This document shows positions 42,667 to 52,210 of a DNA stretch of 64,000 bases, in pieces. Positions within the stretch are counted from its first letter, which is position 1. Each line of letters begins with the position of its first letter. The DNA comes from Arthrobacter jiangjiafuii. Its GTDB lineage: Bacteria > Actinomycetota > Actinomycetes > Actinomycetales > Micrococcaceae. Made by a program: the position numbers and the translations under genes. Under the pieces are notes generated by a model. That model was not told where the DNA came from and searched no databases. It was given only the letters and a program-made list of their open reading frames with translations. The stretch lies in contig NZ_CP076022.1 of NCBI RefSeq assembly GCF_018622995.1, forward strand, positions 3,100,001 to 3,164,000, read 5' to 3'.

Positions 42667-43758
42667 TCAGTGGGACTTTCCGTAGAAGTGGCTGTGCCGG
42701 CCGTCGTAACCGAGGCTGCCAGCGGTGGCAAGCCCTGATTCCGACGGCAGGCCGCCCGGGCCTTGCGGGCGGGCGGTTGTTTCAGGTGCTGTTTCGGGAC
42801 GCGGGGTTTCGGGCAGGGCGCCGTCGGTCTCGAACCGCAGGTTGTCGAAGCGCTGCAGGATCAGGCCCTCGCGCAGCGCCCATGGACAGATTTCGAGGAC
42901 TGACAGGTCAAAGGCCTTCATGGCGGCGTGCGCGGTCATCGCCCCGGCCAGCACCTGGGAGGCGCGGACGGCTGAGACTCCGTCCAGGTTGCTGCGGTCG
43001 TCGATGCTCATCGCTTCCAGCCGCTTGGTCCACATGCCCAGGTCGGTGCGCTGCAGCTGCCGGCGCACGTAGTGCCCATCAGCGGAGGGAGCGGCACCGG
43101 CGATACGGGCCAGGGACCGGAACGTCTTGGACGTTCCCACCGCGAGATCCGGCCGTCCGGCCTCGCTGAACGCCTCGGCGGCTTCCTGGACGGATGCCTT
43201 GATGTACTTGCGCAGCTTTTTGATGCTCTTGGCTGTGGGGGGATCCCCGGCCAGCCAATCGCGGGTCAGCCGTCCGGCACCCAGCGGCAGGGACAGCGCG
43301 GTCTGGGGAAGTTCGTCGGCGCCCTGCGCCATTTCGAAGGAACCGCCGCCGATATCCAGGTTCAGCAGTGTCCCGGCACCCCAGCCGTACCAGCGGCGGA
43401 CGGCCAGGAAGGTCAGGGATGCTTCCTCCGGGCCGCTCAGTTCCTGCAGCCGGACCGATGTCTGCGCCTCCACCCGGGCCAGCACGGCTTCGCCGTTGGC
43501 CGCTTCGCGGATGGCCGAGGTGCAGAAGGCCAGCAGGTCCTGGGCGCGGTGCCGCCGGGCGAATTCCCCGGCCTCGGCCACGAAGGTGGTCAGCTCGCGC
43601 TGGCCCGCTTCGGTGATGGCGCCGTCGTCGTCCAGGTAAGCCAGCAGCGACAGCGGCCGCTTGTGCGAGGCGAACGGCACCGGCCGGGCACCGGGATGGG
43701 CGTCCACCAGGAGCAGGTGGACGGTATTGGACCCGATATCAAGGACGCCTAAACGCAT
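42667..43758 (-). CDS. Ppx/GppA family phosphatase
   Basis: This 363-residue actin-fold phosphohydrolase acts on polyphosphate or (p)ppGpp. GVLDIGSNTVHLLLVDAH is the first phosphate loop, SAIREAANG follows, and LNLDIGGGSFEMAQG is the second loop. The stand-alone ASKHA core without the C-terminal HD domain matches the short actinobacterial form (Ppx1-like, Rv0496). The C-terminal 50 residues are Pro/Glu-rich and likely disordered. ATG 43758 is chosen over a start 13 codons upstream. The product feeds no visible pathway here. Confidence 0.92.
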   Translation of the reverse strand: MRLGVLDIGSNTVHLLLVDAHPGARPVPFASHKRPLSLLAYLDDDGAITEAGQRELTTFVAEAGEFARRHRAQDLLAFCTSAIREAANGEAVLARVEAQTSVRLQELSGPEEASLTFLAVRRWYGWGAGTLLNLDIGGGSFEMAQGADELPQTALSLPLGAGRLTRDWLAGDPPTAKSIKKLRKYIKASVQEAAEAFSEAGRPDLAVGTSKTFRSLARIAGAAPSADGHYVRRQLQRTDLGMWTKRLEAMSIDDRSNLDGVSAVRASQVLAGAMTAHAAMKAFDLSVLEICPWALREGLILQRFDNLRFETDGALPETPRPETAPETTARPQGPGGLPSESGLATAGSLGYDGRHSHFYGKSH

Positions 43759-43841
43759 GACCCTATTATCCCGCGCCGGAGGGCAGCTCCCGCACACGGC
43801 AGCTGCACCCCCGACACCACACCGGCAGGAACCAGTGCGGC

Positions 43842-46574
43842 CTACTTCTTGGCCGGCGTGCGCTTGCGCGCCGCCGGCTTGCGGGCGGCCGGCTTCTTGG
43901 CCGGGCCCTTTTCGCGCTTCTCGGCCAGCAGCTCGATGGCCTGTTCACGGGTCAGCTCTTCAATGGCCGTGGACCGGGGCACCGTGATGTTGGTGATGCC
44001 GTCGGTGATGTACGGACCGAAGCGGCCGTCCTTCACCACGATCGGCTTCTCCGACACCGGGTCGGTACCAAACTCCGCCAGCGGGGCAGCAGCCTGCCGG
44101 CCGCCGCGCTGCTTGGGCTGCGAGTAGATCTCCAGCGCCTGCTCCAGCGTGATGCTGAAAATCTCCTCTTCGGAGCCGATGGACCGCGAGTCCGTGCCCT
44201 TCTTCAGGTACGGGCCGAAACGCCCGTTCTGCACGGTGATCTCGTTGCCTTCGGCGTCGGTGCCCAGGACGCGCGGAAGCTTCATCAGCTTCAGCGCCTC
44301 CTCGAGCGTGACGGTTTCCACGCTCATGGACTTGAACAGCGATCCGGTGCGTGGCTTGGCCTTGACCGGCTTTTTCGGCGGCTTGGGCTTGCCGTTCTTG
44401 TAGTACTCCACCGGTGCGGCGGCCAGTTCCTCGGCGGTGACCTCGGGGATCAGTTCGATCACGTACGGGCCGTAGCGGCCGTTGCGGGCGACGATGGTGC
44501 GTCCAGTTTCGGGATCCTCGCCCAGCACACGCTCTTCGGGTCCGGCGGTTTCCATCAACTCAATCGCCTTTTCGGCGGTCAGCTCATCCGGGGCCAGGTC
44601 CTCCGGCACGTTGGCGCGCTCGGGCTCGGTGCCTTCCGGGGCGTCGGCGGGCAGCGGGCGCTCCAGGTACGGGCCGAACTTGCCGACACGCAGCGTGATG
44701 CCGGGGGCAATTTCGATCGAGTTGATCGCCTTGGCGTCGATTTCACCCAGGTCGTTCACGATCGTATGCAGGCCGGTCTCGACGCGGTCGCCATAGTAGA
44801 ACTGGTTCAGCCACTGCACGCGGCCGGCTTCGCCGCGGGCAATGCGGTCCAGGTCCTCTTCCAGCTCAGCAGTGAAGTCGTAGTCCACGTAGTCGGTGAA
44901 GTGCTCTTCCAGCAGCCGCACCACGGAGAACGCAATCCAGCTCGGCACCAGGGCCTGGCCGCGGTTGGTGACGTAGCCGCGGTCCATGATGGTGGAGATG
45001 GTCGCGGCGTAGGTCGACGGGCGGCCGATGCCGAGCTCTTCGAGCACCTTCACCAGCGACGCTTCGGTGTAGCGCGGCGGCGGGGAGGTCTCGTGCCCGA
45101 CGGCGTTGAGGTCGGCTGCGGTCAGCGCGTCGTCGGCCTTCAGGACCGGCAGGCGTGCGCCCTCGGTGCCTTCGGCGTCGTCGTCGCGGGCGGCGTCGCG
45201 GCCTTCCTCGTAGGCGGCCATGAAGCCGCGGAAGGTGATGACGGTACCGGAGGCCGAGAACTCGGCATCGCGGCCGTCGGAGGCCACGGCGCCCAGGCGG
45301 ACGGACGCCGTCGAGCCCTTGGCGTCGGCCATCTGCGAGGCGACGGTGCGCTTCCAGATCAGCTCGTAGAGCTTGAACTCGTCGCCGCGCAGCGAGGAGG
45401 CAACCTGCGCCGGGGTGCGGAAGGAGTCGCCGGCGGGGCGGATGGCCTCGTGGGCTTCCTGCGCGTTCTTGGACTTGCCCTTGTACACGCGGCGCGCCTC
45501 GGGGACGTATTCCGGTCCGTACAGTTCCGAGGCCTGCCGGCGGGCGGCATTGATCGCCTGGTCCGACAGCGCGGGCGAATCGGTACGCATATAGGTGATG
45601 TAGCCGTTTTCATACAGCCGCTGCGCCACCTGCATGGTCACCTTGGAGGAGTAGCGCAGCTTGCGGCCGGCCTCCTGCTGCAGGGTGGAGGTGGTGAACG
45701 GCGCGGCCGGACGGCGGGTGTACGGCTTGGTGTCCACGGAGCGGACGGAGAACGACGCCGATTCCAGGTTCGCTGCCAGCGAGGTGGCGGCTGCTTCATC
45801 CAGGTGGGCGACGGCCTTGGCCTTGAGCTGGCCGAGGTCGCTGAAGTCCTTGCCCGTGGCGACGCGGGCGCCGTCCACGGAAACCAGCTTGGCCTTGAAG
45901 GACTCGGCAGCGCCGGTGGCGAAGGTGCCCAGCAGGTCCCAGTAGGAGGCGGGACGGAACGCCATGCGTTCGCGTTCGCGCTCCACCACCAGGCGGGTGG
46001 CAACGGACTGCACACGGCCGGCGGACAGGCCGCGGGCCACCTTGCGCCACAGCACCGGAGAGATCTCGTAGCCGTACAGGCGGTCCAGGATGCGGCGGGT
46101 TTCCTGCGCATCGACCATGGCGACATCGACGTCGCGCATTTCCAGCAGGGCGCGCTGGATGGCTTCCTTGGTGATTTCGGGGAACGTCAGGCGGTGCACC
46201 GGAACCTTGGGCTTGAGCACCTGCAGCAGGTGCCAGGCAATGGCTTCACCTTCGCGGTCACCGTCAGTTGCGAGGTAGAGTTCGTCGGCGTCCTTGAGGG
46301 CGGCCTTGAGCTCGGCGACCTTCTTCTTCTTGTCCGCGGAAACGACGTAATACGGTTCAAAGTCGTTGTCCAGGTCCACGGCGAATTTGCCGACGCCGGT
46401 CTTCTTCAGCTCGGCCGGCAGGTCCGACGGCTGGGGCAGGTCGCGGATATGGCCCATGGAGGCCGTCACCTCAAAGCCCTCGCCCAAATAGCCGGCAATG
46501 GTCTTGCCCTTGGCGGGAGACTCGACAATGACTAACTTCTTGCCGGTCTTCTTGTCGCTCGCCTTAACTGGCAC
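43842..46574 (-). CDS. topA: DNA topoisomerase I
   Basis: This 910-residue type IA topoisomerase relaxes negative supercoils. The Toprim motif IVESPAKGKTIAGYLG is at 15-30 with DGDREGEAIAW further on; the catalytic tyrosine is Tyr328 (ITYMRTDSP). Zinc fingers are absent; instead the C-terminal third carries several repeats with the pattern GRFGPY or GRYGPY, as in mycobacterial TopA. The end is a Lys/Ala/Pro-rich tail (AKKPAARKPAARKRTPAKK) that helps bind DNA. The start is GTG. It is transcribed alone, 162 bp from the methyltransferase gene. Confidence 0.97.
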   Translation of the reverse strand: MPVKASDKKTGKKLVIVESPAKGKTIAGYLGEGFEVTASMGHIRDLPQPSDLPAELKKTGVGKFAVDLDNDFEPYYVVSADKKKKVAELKAALKDADELYLATDGDREGEAIAWHLLQVLKPKVPVHRLTFPEITKEAIQRALLEMRDVDVAMVDAQETRRILDRLYGYEISPVLWRKVARGLSAGRVQSVATRLVVERERERMAFRPASYWDLLGTFATGAAESFKAKLVSVDGARVATGKDFSDLGQLKAKAVAHLDEAAATSLAANLESASFSVRSVDTKPYTRRPAAPFTTSTLQQEAGRKLRYSSKVTMQVAQRLYENGYITYMRTDSPALSDQAINAARRQASELYGPEYVPEARRVYKGKSKNAQEAHEAIRPAGDSFRTPAQVASSLRGDEFKLYELIWKRTVASQMADAKGSTASVRLGAVASDGRDAEFSASGTVITFRGFMAAYEEGRDAARDDDAEGTEGARLPVLKADDALTAADLNAVGHETSPPPRYTEASLVKVLEELGIGRPSTYAATISTIMDRGYVTNRGQALVPSWIAFSVVRLLEEHFTDYVDYDFTAELEEDLDRIARGEAGRVQWLNQFYYGDRVETGLHTIVNDLGEIDAKAINSIEIAPGITLRVGKFGPYLERPLPADAPEGTEPERANVPEDLAPDELTAEKAIELMETAGPEERVLGEDPETGRTIVARNGRYGPYVIELIPEVTAEELAAAPVEYYKNGKPKPPKKPVKAKPRTGSLFKSMSVETVTLEEALKLMKLPRVLGTDAEGNEITVQNGRFGPYLKKGTDSRSIGSEEEIFSITLEQALEIYSQPKQRGGRQAAAPLAEFGTDPVSEKPIVVKDGRFGPYITDGITNITVPRSTAIEELTREQAIELLAEKREKGPAKKPAARKPAARKRTPAKK

Positions 46575-46736
46575 TGTTCTCCTACGTACAAAGGTGGTTC
46601 AAAGGGTATGGGGCTACGCCGCAGGCTCTGGTGCCTGGCCCGGTTCGTCCTCGGACAGTATGCGTGATGCCCCAGCACTAGGGTAACTGCATTGGACGGG
46701 AGTTGCTGACGGACGTGCCAAATTGCCGGGGCTCCC

Positions 46737-48497
46737 TCAGCGGCTTCCGGGAGCTGCGGGAAGCAGGAATCCGTCCAGCACCAGGTTGCGGACCTCGGCC
46801 TCCAGACGCTGGGCAAACTCCGGATCCGTTCGTCCCAGCAGGGCGGCCAGGGCCCCGATGATCTGTCCCACGGACAGCTCCCCGTCGGAAGCGGAAACGA
46901 ATCCGGTCAGCTCGGTGCTCATCAGGTTGGTGCGCCGCAGGCCGGCGCCCTGCCGCAGCAGGATCACGCCGGGATGCTCGGCTCCGGGGCGGGCGTGGCG
47001 TTCCTCGGTGACGTCCTCTGCCACCTCCAGATGTTCCGCCTCCAGCGCCGGATGGGCGGCCAGCCAGTCAAAGCGCTCGACGGCGGCGCCCAAGTGCGGG
47101 CCCACCGGCTGTTCCAGGGCGTGGGTGATTTCCTCGAACCGGCGCAGCGGGGCCGCGTCCGGGTCCGCCCGGCGGCGCAGGAACAGCGAACCGAAGCCGA
47201 CGGCGGAGACTTCGCGGGAGGCAAAATCAGCCAGGTACGCGGCATAGGAGGCCACGTACTCCGCACGGTCCCGGTTCTCGGCGGCGTCGCGCAGCCACAT
47301 TTCGGCGTATTCGGCCGGTTCCAGCACCTCCCGCTGGATGACCCATGCATCGGTCTGCGGCGGCAGCCAGGACATCAGCCGCGCCGACCAGTCAGCGGCG
47401 GTGTCATGGTCTGTGGCGTCATTGTCTGTGGCGGTGTTGCTGTTGGCAAAATCACTGTCGACGGGAACCGGAGCGGTTGCCGGAGCGGCGCCCTGGATCT
47501 CCCAGTTGCCCAGCATCTGGGCCGTGCCGCCGGGCACCAGCACATCCTGCAGGGTCGCCACCAGTGCAGCCACGATCCCGTCGCCGGCCAGGCCGCCGTC
47601 GCGGTAGGTGAAGCGGTCCTCCGGGTTCTCACTGCCGGCCCGCGGCGTGATGACGAACGGCGGGTTGGAGACCACCAGGTCAAAGTGTTCCCCGGCCACC
47701 GGCTCCAGCAGGCTCCCGAGCCGCAGCGACACCCGGTCCTCGAGCCGGCGGGGATCCAGGTCCAGTGCCGCGGCATTCAGGAGCAGGTTGAAGCGGGTGA
47801 ACGCGAGCGCCCGGTCGGAAATATCGGTGGCGGTGACATGCCGGGCGTGGCGGAGCAGGTGGAAGGCCTGGATTCCGCAGCCGGTGCCCAGGTCCAGGGC
47901 CCGGTCCACGTTCCGGCGGATGGTCAGCTGGGCCAGGCTCAGCGAGGCCTGCCCGATGCCCAGGACGTGGTCGTGGCGCAGCACGCCGGGACGCTGGTGG
48001 GCACCCAGGTCGCTGGCGACCCACAGATTAGTCTCCCCGGGCTCCTCGCCAGCGGCAGCGCCGGGCGCACCGTCGATCCCGTAGGGGCGCAGGTCCACGG
48101 CGGCCCGGTAGCCGCCGTCGGCCCCAATGCCGTCATCGCCGGTGCTGTCCCGCGCGCTGTCCGGCGCGGTTTCGAGCAGGCCCAAGGCCAGCAGTCCTTC
48201 GGTCCGGGTCAGCGGGAACGCCGCGTCGAGCGTCGCCCGGTCCAGGTTCTCACCCACCAGCCACAGCAGGATCATCACATGGACCGGATCCGGGGCGTCC
48301 TGCGCTGCTTCCTCACGGCAGCGCAGCAGGGCCGGCACCAGCTGGTCGCGGCCGAGGGCGGCTGCGGCGGACTCCCCCAGGAAGTCCGCCACGCCGTCGA
48401 CCGTGTAGCGGGCAGCTGCCAGATCCGAGGCGAGAGCCTCAAGGCGCGGCAGGTTCGAACTCTGGGGTGCACCGGGAATGCCGGAAAAATCAGTCAC
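46737..48497 (-). CDS. Large class I SAM-dependent methyltransferase (PrmC/RsmC-like)
   Basis: This 586-residue protein has an N-terminal DUF7059-like helical domain, then a Rossmann methyltransferase with LDLGTGCGIQ (201-210) and NPPF (278-281). NPPF marks enzymes that methylate amide or exocyclic amino nitrogens, such as PrmC or RsmC. The C-terminal region has a winged-helix-like segment. Residues around 350-370 form a short Asp/Thr/Ala-rich insert (NSNTATDNDATDHDTAADW). The GTG start overlaps the flavoprotein stop (GTGA). The target may be rRNA or protein Gln; this is not resolved. Confidence 0.87.
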   Translation of the reverse strand: MTDFSGIPGAPQSSNLPRLEALASDLAAARYTVDGVADFLGESAAAALGRDQLVPALLRCREEAAQDAPDPVHVMILLWLVGENLDRATLDAAFPLTRTEGLLALGLLETAPDSARDSTGDDGIGADGGYRAAVDLRPYGIDGAPGAAAGEEPGETNLWVASDLGAHQRPGVLRHDHVLGIGQASLSLAQLTIRRNVDRALDLGTGCGIQAFHLLRHARHVTATDISDRALAFTRFNLLLNAAALDLDPRRLEDRVSLRLGSLLEPVAGEHFDLVVSNPPFVITPRAGSENPEDRFTYRDGGLAGDGIVAALVATLQDVLVPGGTAQMLGNWEIQGAAPATAPVPVDSDFANSNTATDNDATDHDTAADWSARLMSWLPPQTDAWVIQREVLEPAEYAEMWLRDAAENRDRAEYVASYAAYLADFASREVSAVGFGSLFLRRRADPDAAPLRRFEEITHALEQPVGPHLGAAVERFDWLAAHPALEAEHLEVAEDVTEERHARPGAEHPGVILLRQGAGLRRTNLMSTELTGFVSASDGELSVGQIIGALAALLGRTDPEFAQRLEAEVRNLVLDGFLLPAAPGSR

Positions 48498-50311
48498 CCG
48501 TCCAGTTTATGGCTGCCGCCGGCGGCCTTATTCCACGCTTCCTGGAGGGCTGCGGACTGCTGGGCAGCCGGCTGCCGGGCGGTGCTCCGTCCGGCGGCAT
48601 GCCGTGAGGCCAGGAAACCGAACACCACGGCAGGAGCGATGGTGGCGCCGGCCCCGGGATAGGTGCGTCCCATGACCGATGCGGTGGTGTTACCGGCGGC
48701 ATAGAGACCGTCGATCACCGAGCCGTCCTCGCGCAGGACCCGGGCGTCCGGATCGGTGACCAGACCGCCCTTGGTGCCCAGGTCCCCGGGGTAGAGCCGC
48801 ACTGCGGTGAACGGACCTTTCTCCAGGGCGCCCAGGTTCGGGTTCGGCTTGACGCCCGGATCGCCGTAGTAGTTGTCGTAGGCGGTGTTCCCCCTACCGA
48901 AGTCCTCATCCACGCCGGAGCGGGCAAAACCGTTGAACCGTTTGACGGTCAGGGTCAGGTTCTCCTCGGGGACACCCATCTTCCGGGCGAGCCCCGCCAC
49001 CGTGTCATCCTTCAGGAGCAGGCCCTCGGCTGCCCACTTCTTCCGTCCCACCATGATGGCGGAGAAGAGGTACCGGCGGGTGTGCCGGGCCTCCATCACC
49101 AGCCAAGAGGGGTTGGCGGGCACCGTTTTGTCGCGCTCGAGCATGTGGTGGCCGAAGTCCACGTAGGACTCCGATTCGTTCAGGTACCGCACTCCGGAGG
49201 AGTCCACCACCATGGAATGCGGCATGGACCGCTCCGCCAGCGAGAAGGCGACGCCGCCCCCGGGCGCCACCGTGGACGGGCCCCACCACGCGTCATCCAT
49301 CAAGGCCAGGGCTGCACCACGGCGGGCCACCAGGTCAATCACATCGCCGGTATCCCCCTCCGGCGCCGAGGAGTACTCCTGTTCCAGCCCGTGATACTTC
49401 TTCCGCCATTCGGCGTTCCGCGCGAAACCGCCGGCACCCAGCACCACGCCCTTGCGGGTCCGGATCCGCACCTGGCGCCCGCGGCGGGTGACGACGGCAC
49501 CCACCACCGTGCCGTCGTCGTTCTGGATCAGGTCGGTCAGGGGCGAGGACAGCCAGACCGGAGTCTGCTGCTGGCGCACGATGTGCATCAGCGAGGAGGC
49601 CAGTGCGCCACCCAGCCCGTACAGCCGCTTCCCGCGGACCAGGCCGCCGAGCGTGCGGAAGACAAAGCGGGCGCCGCGGATGAACCCGCTGGGCGTTGAC
49701 CAGGCCCGGGACAGTTCCCAGACGTCGTCGGTGGCCAGCGGCACCGGGATCCCCGATTTGGCCGCCCGGGAGGACTTGAACCAGGTACCCAGCTGCTTCG
49801 CGTCGAAGGCCTTCACCTCGAGGGAGCGGCCGATCATGCCGCCGGGCTTGTCCGGGTAGTAATCGGGGTAGTCCTTGGACCGCATCCACTTCACGCCGAG
49901 TGAGCCCAGCAGTGTCACGACCTCGGGCACGTTGTTCAGGAAGGCGAGCTTGCGTTCGCGGGAGGAGACCGGCCCGACGTCGGCGATCACCGTTTCCATG
50001 TAGGTCAGGGCCTTTTCGGTGCTGTCCGGCACCCCGGCCTTGGCCATCAGTGGATTGTTGGGCATCCACAGCCCGCCGCCGGACACCGAGGTGGTGCCGC
50101 CCCAGACGTCGGTGCTTTCCACCACCAGCACGTCCAGGTCCTCCTCGGCGGCGGTGATGGCCGAGGTGAGGGCCGCAGCTCCGGTGCCGACAACGAGGAC
50201 GTCGACAATGCGGTCCCATTCCCCGCCCGCTCCGGCGGTGCCGGCTGAATCTTCGTACTGGGTGCTGCCGGTGCTGTTGCTGCCTAGGTTCTCGCCGTAC
50301 TCCTGTGTCAT
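48494..50311 (-). CDS. FAD-binding dehydrogenase, KstD-like
   Basis: This 605-residue flavoprotein belongs to the fumarate reductase/3-ketosteroid delta1-dehydrogenase family. VLVVGTGAAALTSAITAAE (39-57) binds the FAD adenosine, STDVWGGTTSVSGGGLWMP is the conserved second block, and GLYAAGNTTASVMGRTYPG with GATIAPAVVFGF closes the FAD site. The tyrosines used by KstD are partly recognisable but the substrate is unproven; a general 3-oxosteroid or unsaturated-acid dehydrogenase is possible. A strong GGGGGAG precedes the ATG. The first 30 residues are Gly/Ser/Thr-rich linker. It is co-transcribed with the methyltransferase gene downstream. Confidence 0.86.
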   Translation of the reverse strand: MTQEYGENLGSNSTGSTQYEDSAGTAGAGGEWDRIVDVLVVGTGAAALTSAITAAEEDLDVLVVESTDVWGGTTSVSGGGLWMPNNPLMAKAGVPDSTEKALTYMETVIADVGPVSSRERKLAFLNNVPEVVTLLGSLGVKWMRSKDYPDYYPDKPGGMIGRSLEVKAFDAKQLGTWFKSSRAAKSGIPVPLATDDVWELSRAWSTPSGFIRGARFVFRTLGGLVRGKRLYGLGGALASSLMHIVRQQQTPVWLSSPLTDLIQNDDGTVVGAVVTRRGRQVRIRTRKGVVLGAGGFARNAEWRKKYHGLEQEYSSAPEGDTGDVIDLVARRGAALALMDDAWWGPSTVAPGGGVAFSLAERSMPHSMVVDSSGVRYLNESESYVDFGHHMLERDKTVPANPSWLVMEARHTRRYLFSAIMVGRKKWAAEGLLLKDDTVAGLARKMGVPEENLTLTVKRFNGFARSGVDEDFGRGNTAYDNYYGDPGVKPNPNLGALEKGPFTAVRLYPGDLGTKGGLVTDPDARVLREDGSVIDGLYAAGNTTASVMGRTYPGAGATIAPAVVFGFLASRHAAGRSTARQPAAQQSAALQEAWNKAAGGSHKLDG

Positions 50312-50486
50312 GGTCTGCTCCCCCTGTGGGTCTGCTCCTGCCCGGGCATATTTGGCCCGGGTGGAACGGATGCTACAGGTCAGCGGTCACCGTGCACATG
50401 GGCCCCGCAAACCACAGCTGTACCCAGATGGGCCGGGTCGGGGCGTGGGTGCCTTAATAGCAGCCCGCAATAGCAGCCCGCGTCCC

Positions 50487-51380
50487 CTACTCGGTGCAGC
50501 CATCGGGGCAGCGCAGGGTCTGCGGATCCGAGGCGCAGTCAGCGCAGTAAAGGGTCAGCTTGCGGCAGGAGAGGTTGGAGCAGTTCTCGAACTTGCTGGT
50601 GGGCGCCTCGCAGCGCACGCAGCGGCCGATGGTGACGGCGTCGTCGGTGAACTCCGTATGCATGCGCTTGTCGAACACATAGAGCGAGCCTTCCCACAGG
50701 CCCTTGTCTCCGTAGGTCTCGCCGTAGCGGACAATCCCGCCCTGCATCTGGTAGACCTCTTTAAACCCTCGGTTGACCATCAGCGAGGACAGCACCTCGC
50801 AGCGGATCCCGCCGGTGCAGTAGGTAACCACCGGCTTGTCCTTGAGGTCGTCGTACTTTCCGGAGTCCAGTTCGGCGATGAAGTCGTGGGTGGTTTCGAC
50901 ATCGGGCACCACAGCGCCCTTGAACCGGCCGATCTGGGCTTCAAAAGCGTTGCGGCCGTCGAAGAAGACCACTTCCTCGCCGCCGGCTTTCTTTTCCTCG
51001 ACGAGCTCATGCAGCTGCTCCGGCCGCAGGTGCGTGCCGCCGCCAACCACGCCGCCGTCGTCGACCTTCAATTCACCGGGAGCGCCGAAGCTGACGATTT
51101 CCTCCCGGACCTTGATGCTCAGGCGCGGAAAGTCCTCCGCCCCGCCCTCGGAGTACTTGATGTCCATCTTCTTGAACGCCGGGTATTCGCGGGTGGCCTT
51201 TCCATACGCCTTGATGGCGTCGAGCTCCCCGCCCACGGTTCCATTGATGCCGTCGGGAGAGATCAAGATCCGCCCGCGCAGCCCCAGCTTCTCGCAGAGG
51301 GCGCGCTGCCACAGGCGCACGGCCTCCGGATCCGGAAGGGGGGTGAAGGCGTAATACAGTGCAATTCGATTCAAAGCCAC
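50487..51380 (-). CDS. trhO: tRNA uridine(34) hydroxylase, TrhO (rhodanese-like)
   Basis: This 297-residue protein makes 5-hydroxyuridine at the wobble position of tRNA using O2. An N-terminal acylphosphatase-like domain ([17 protein letters not shown]...[16 protein letters not shown]) is followed by a rhodanese domain whose active Cys188 lies in CTGGIRCE. The C-terminal 45 residues are Cys-rich (CVRCEAP, NCSNLSC, CADCA, CPDGC) and should bind zinc. The domain order and size fit YceA/TrhO. The start is GTG. It is divergent from the GNAT gene. Confidence 0.93.
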   Translation of the reverse strand: MALNRIALYYAFTPLPDPEAVRLWQRALCEKLGLRGRILISPDGINGTVGGELDAIKAYGKATREYPAFKKMDIKYSEGGAEDFPRLSIKVREEIVSFGAPGELKVDDGGVVGGGTHLRPEQLHELVEEKKAGGEEVVFFDGRNAFEAQIGRFKGAVVPDVETTHDFIAELDSGKYDDLKDKPVVTYCTGGIRCEVLSSLMVNRGFKEVYQMQGGIVRYGETYGDKGLWEGSLYVFDKRMHTEFTDDAVTIGRCVRCEAPTSKFENCSNLSCRKLTLYCADCASDPQTLRCPDGCTE

Positions 51381-51462
51381 TCATCAAGGGTAGACCGCTG
51401 GAACGCCCGGCAAATCATCAGCAACCGTACCTTTCGCCTCCCTCCCCCGTTAGTGTTCATCC

Positions 51463-52116
51463 ATGAGAGTGCTCGACGATGCTTTGGTCGAAACCTGGGT
51501 GACCGGCTGGGCGCAGGCCCGCGGCTACCAGACCCGCCGCGAAGGACGCTTCCTGTCTGCCTTCCTGCATGACAAAACCAATGACTGGGAGTACTTCGCG
51601 TTGGAGCCCTCCCACGACGAGTTCGCGGCCCTTGCATCCTCTGCGCGGATGAGCCCGGAGCGGCTGTTCACCATTGTCACCAGCAGCGTGAATGAGATTC
51701 ACGGAGCAGCTCTGGTGCACGGGTTGAACGTCCGCTCGGCCGACGAGGTGTTCATGGCCATGGACATGGCGGGCCAGGACATCGAGGACCCTTTCCTTCC
51801 CCTGGACGGTTTCGAATCCGAGACCGTGCGCGGGAACACGGTGGGGCTGGTCACCGTCACTGCCGACGGCGAGCCTGCCGCGAGCGGCAGCGTGTCGATG
51901 GTGGAGGGCCACGCGGTGTACGACCGGATCATTACCGAACCCCGGTTCCGCCGTCTCGGGCTGGGCAGCTACGTGATGCGCGCGCTCACCGCGGTGGCGA
52001 TGGAGCACGACGTCGATGCCGGCCTGCTGGTGACCACCCCTGAGGGGTTGGAACTGTACCGGTATCTGGGCTGGGAGAACCTGGCCAGCGTGGTGATGTT
52101 CGAACCCCGGTTGTAG
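51463..52116 (+). CDS. GNAT family N-acetyltransferase
   Basis: This 217-residue protein has its GNAT acetyl-CoA site in the C-terminal half: EGHAVYDRIITEPRFRRLGL with RRLGLGSYVMRALTAVA is the Q/RxxGxG/A pyrophosphate loop. LVTTPEGLELYRYLGWENL is the usual closing block. The N-terminal 100 residues form an all-alpha/beta region without recognised motif. The substrate is unknown. It lies 94 bp upstream of the helicase gene, same strand, and could share its promoter. Confidence 0.86.
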   Translation: MRVLDDALVETWVTGWAQARGYQTRREGRFLSAFLHDKTNDWEYFALEPSHDEFAALASSARMSPERLFTIVTSSVNEIHGAALVHGLNVRSADEVFMAMDMAGQDIEDPFLPLDGFESETVRGNTVGLVTVTADGEPAASGSVSMVEGHAVYDRIITEPRFRRLGLGSYVMRALTAVAMEHDVDAGLLVTTPEGLELYRYLGWENLASVVMFEPRL

Positions 52117-52210
52117 GTGTTTCCGGGCAATTCACTGCGCCAGTTCAGCCTGCGGCGGAGCGCCCCGTGTCCGCTGCCGCTGCTTCGAACCCCGGTGGGA
52201 GAATGGCAGC

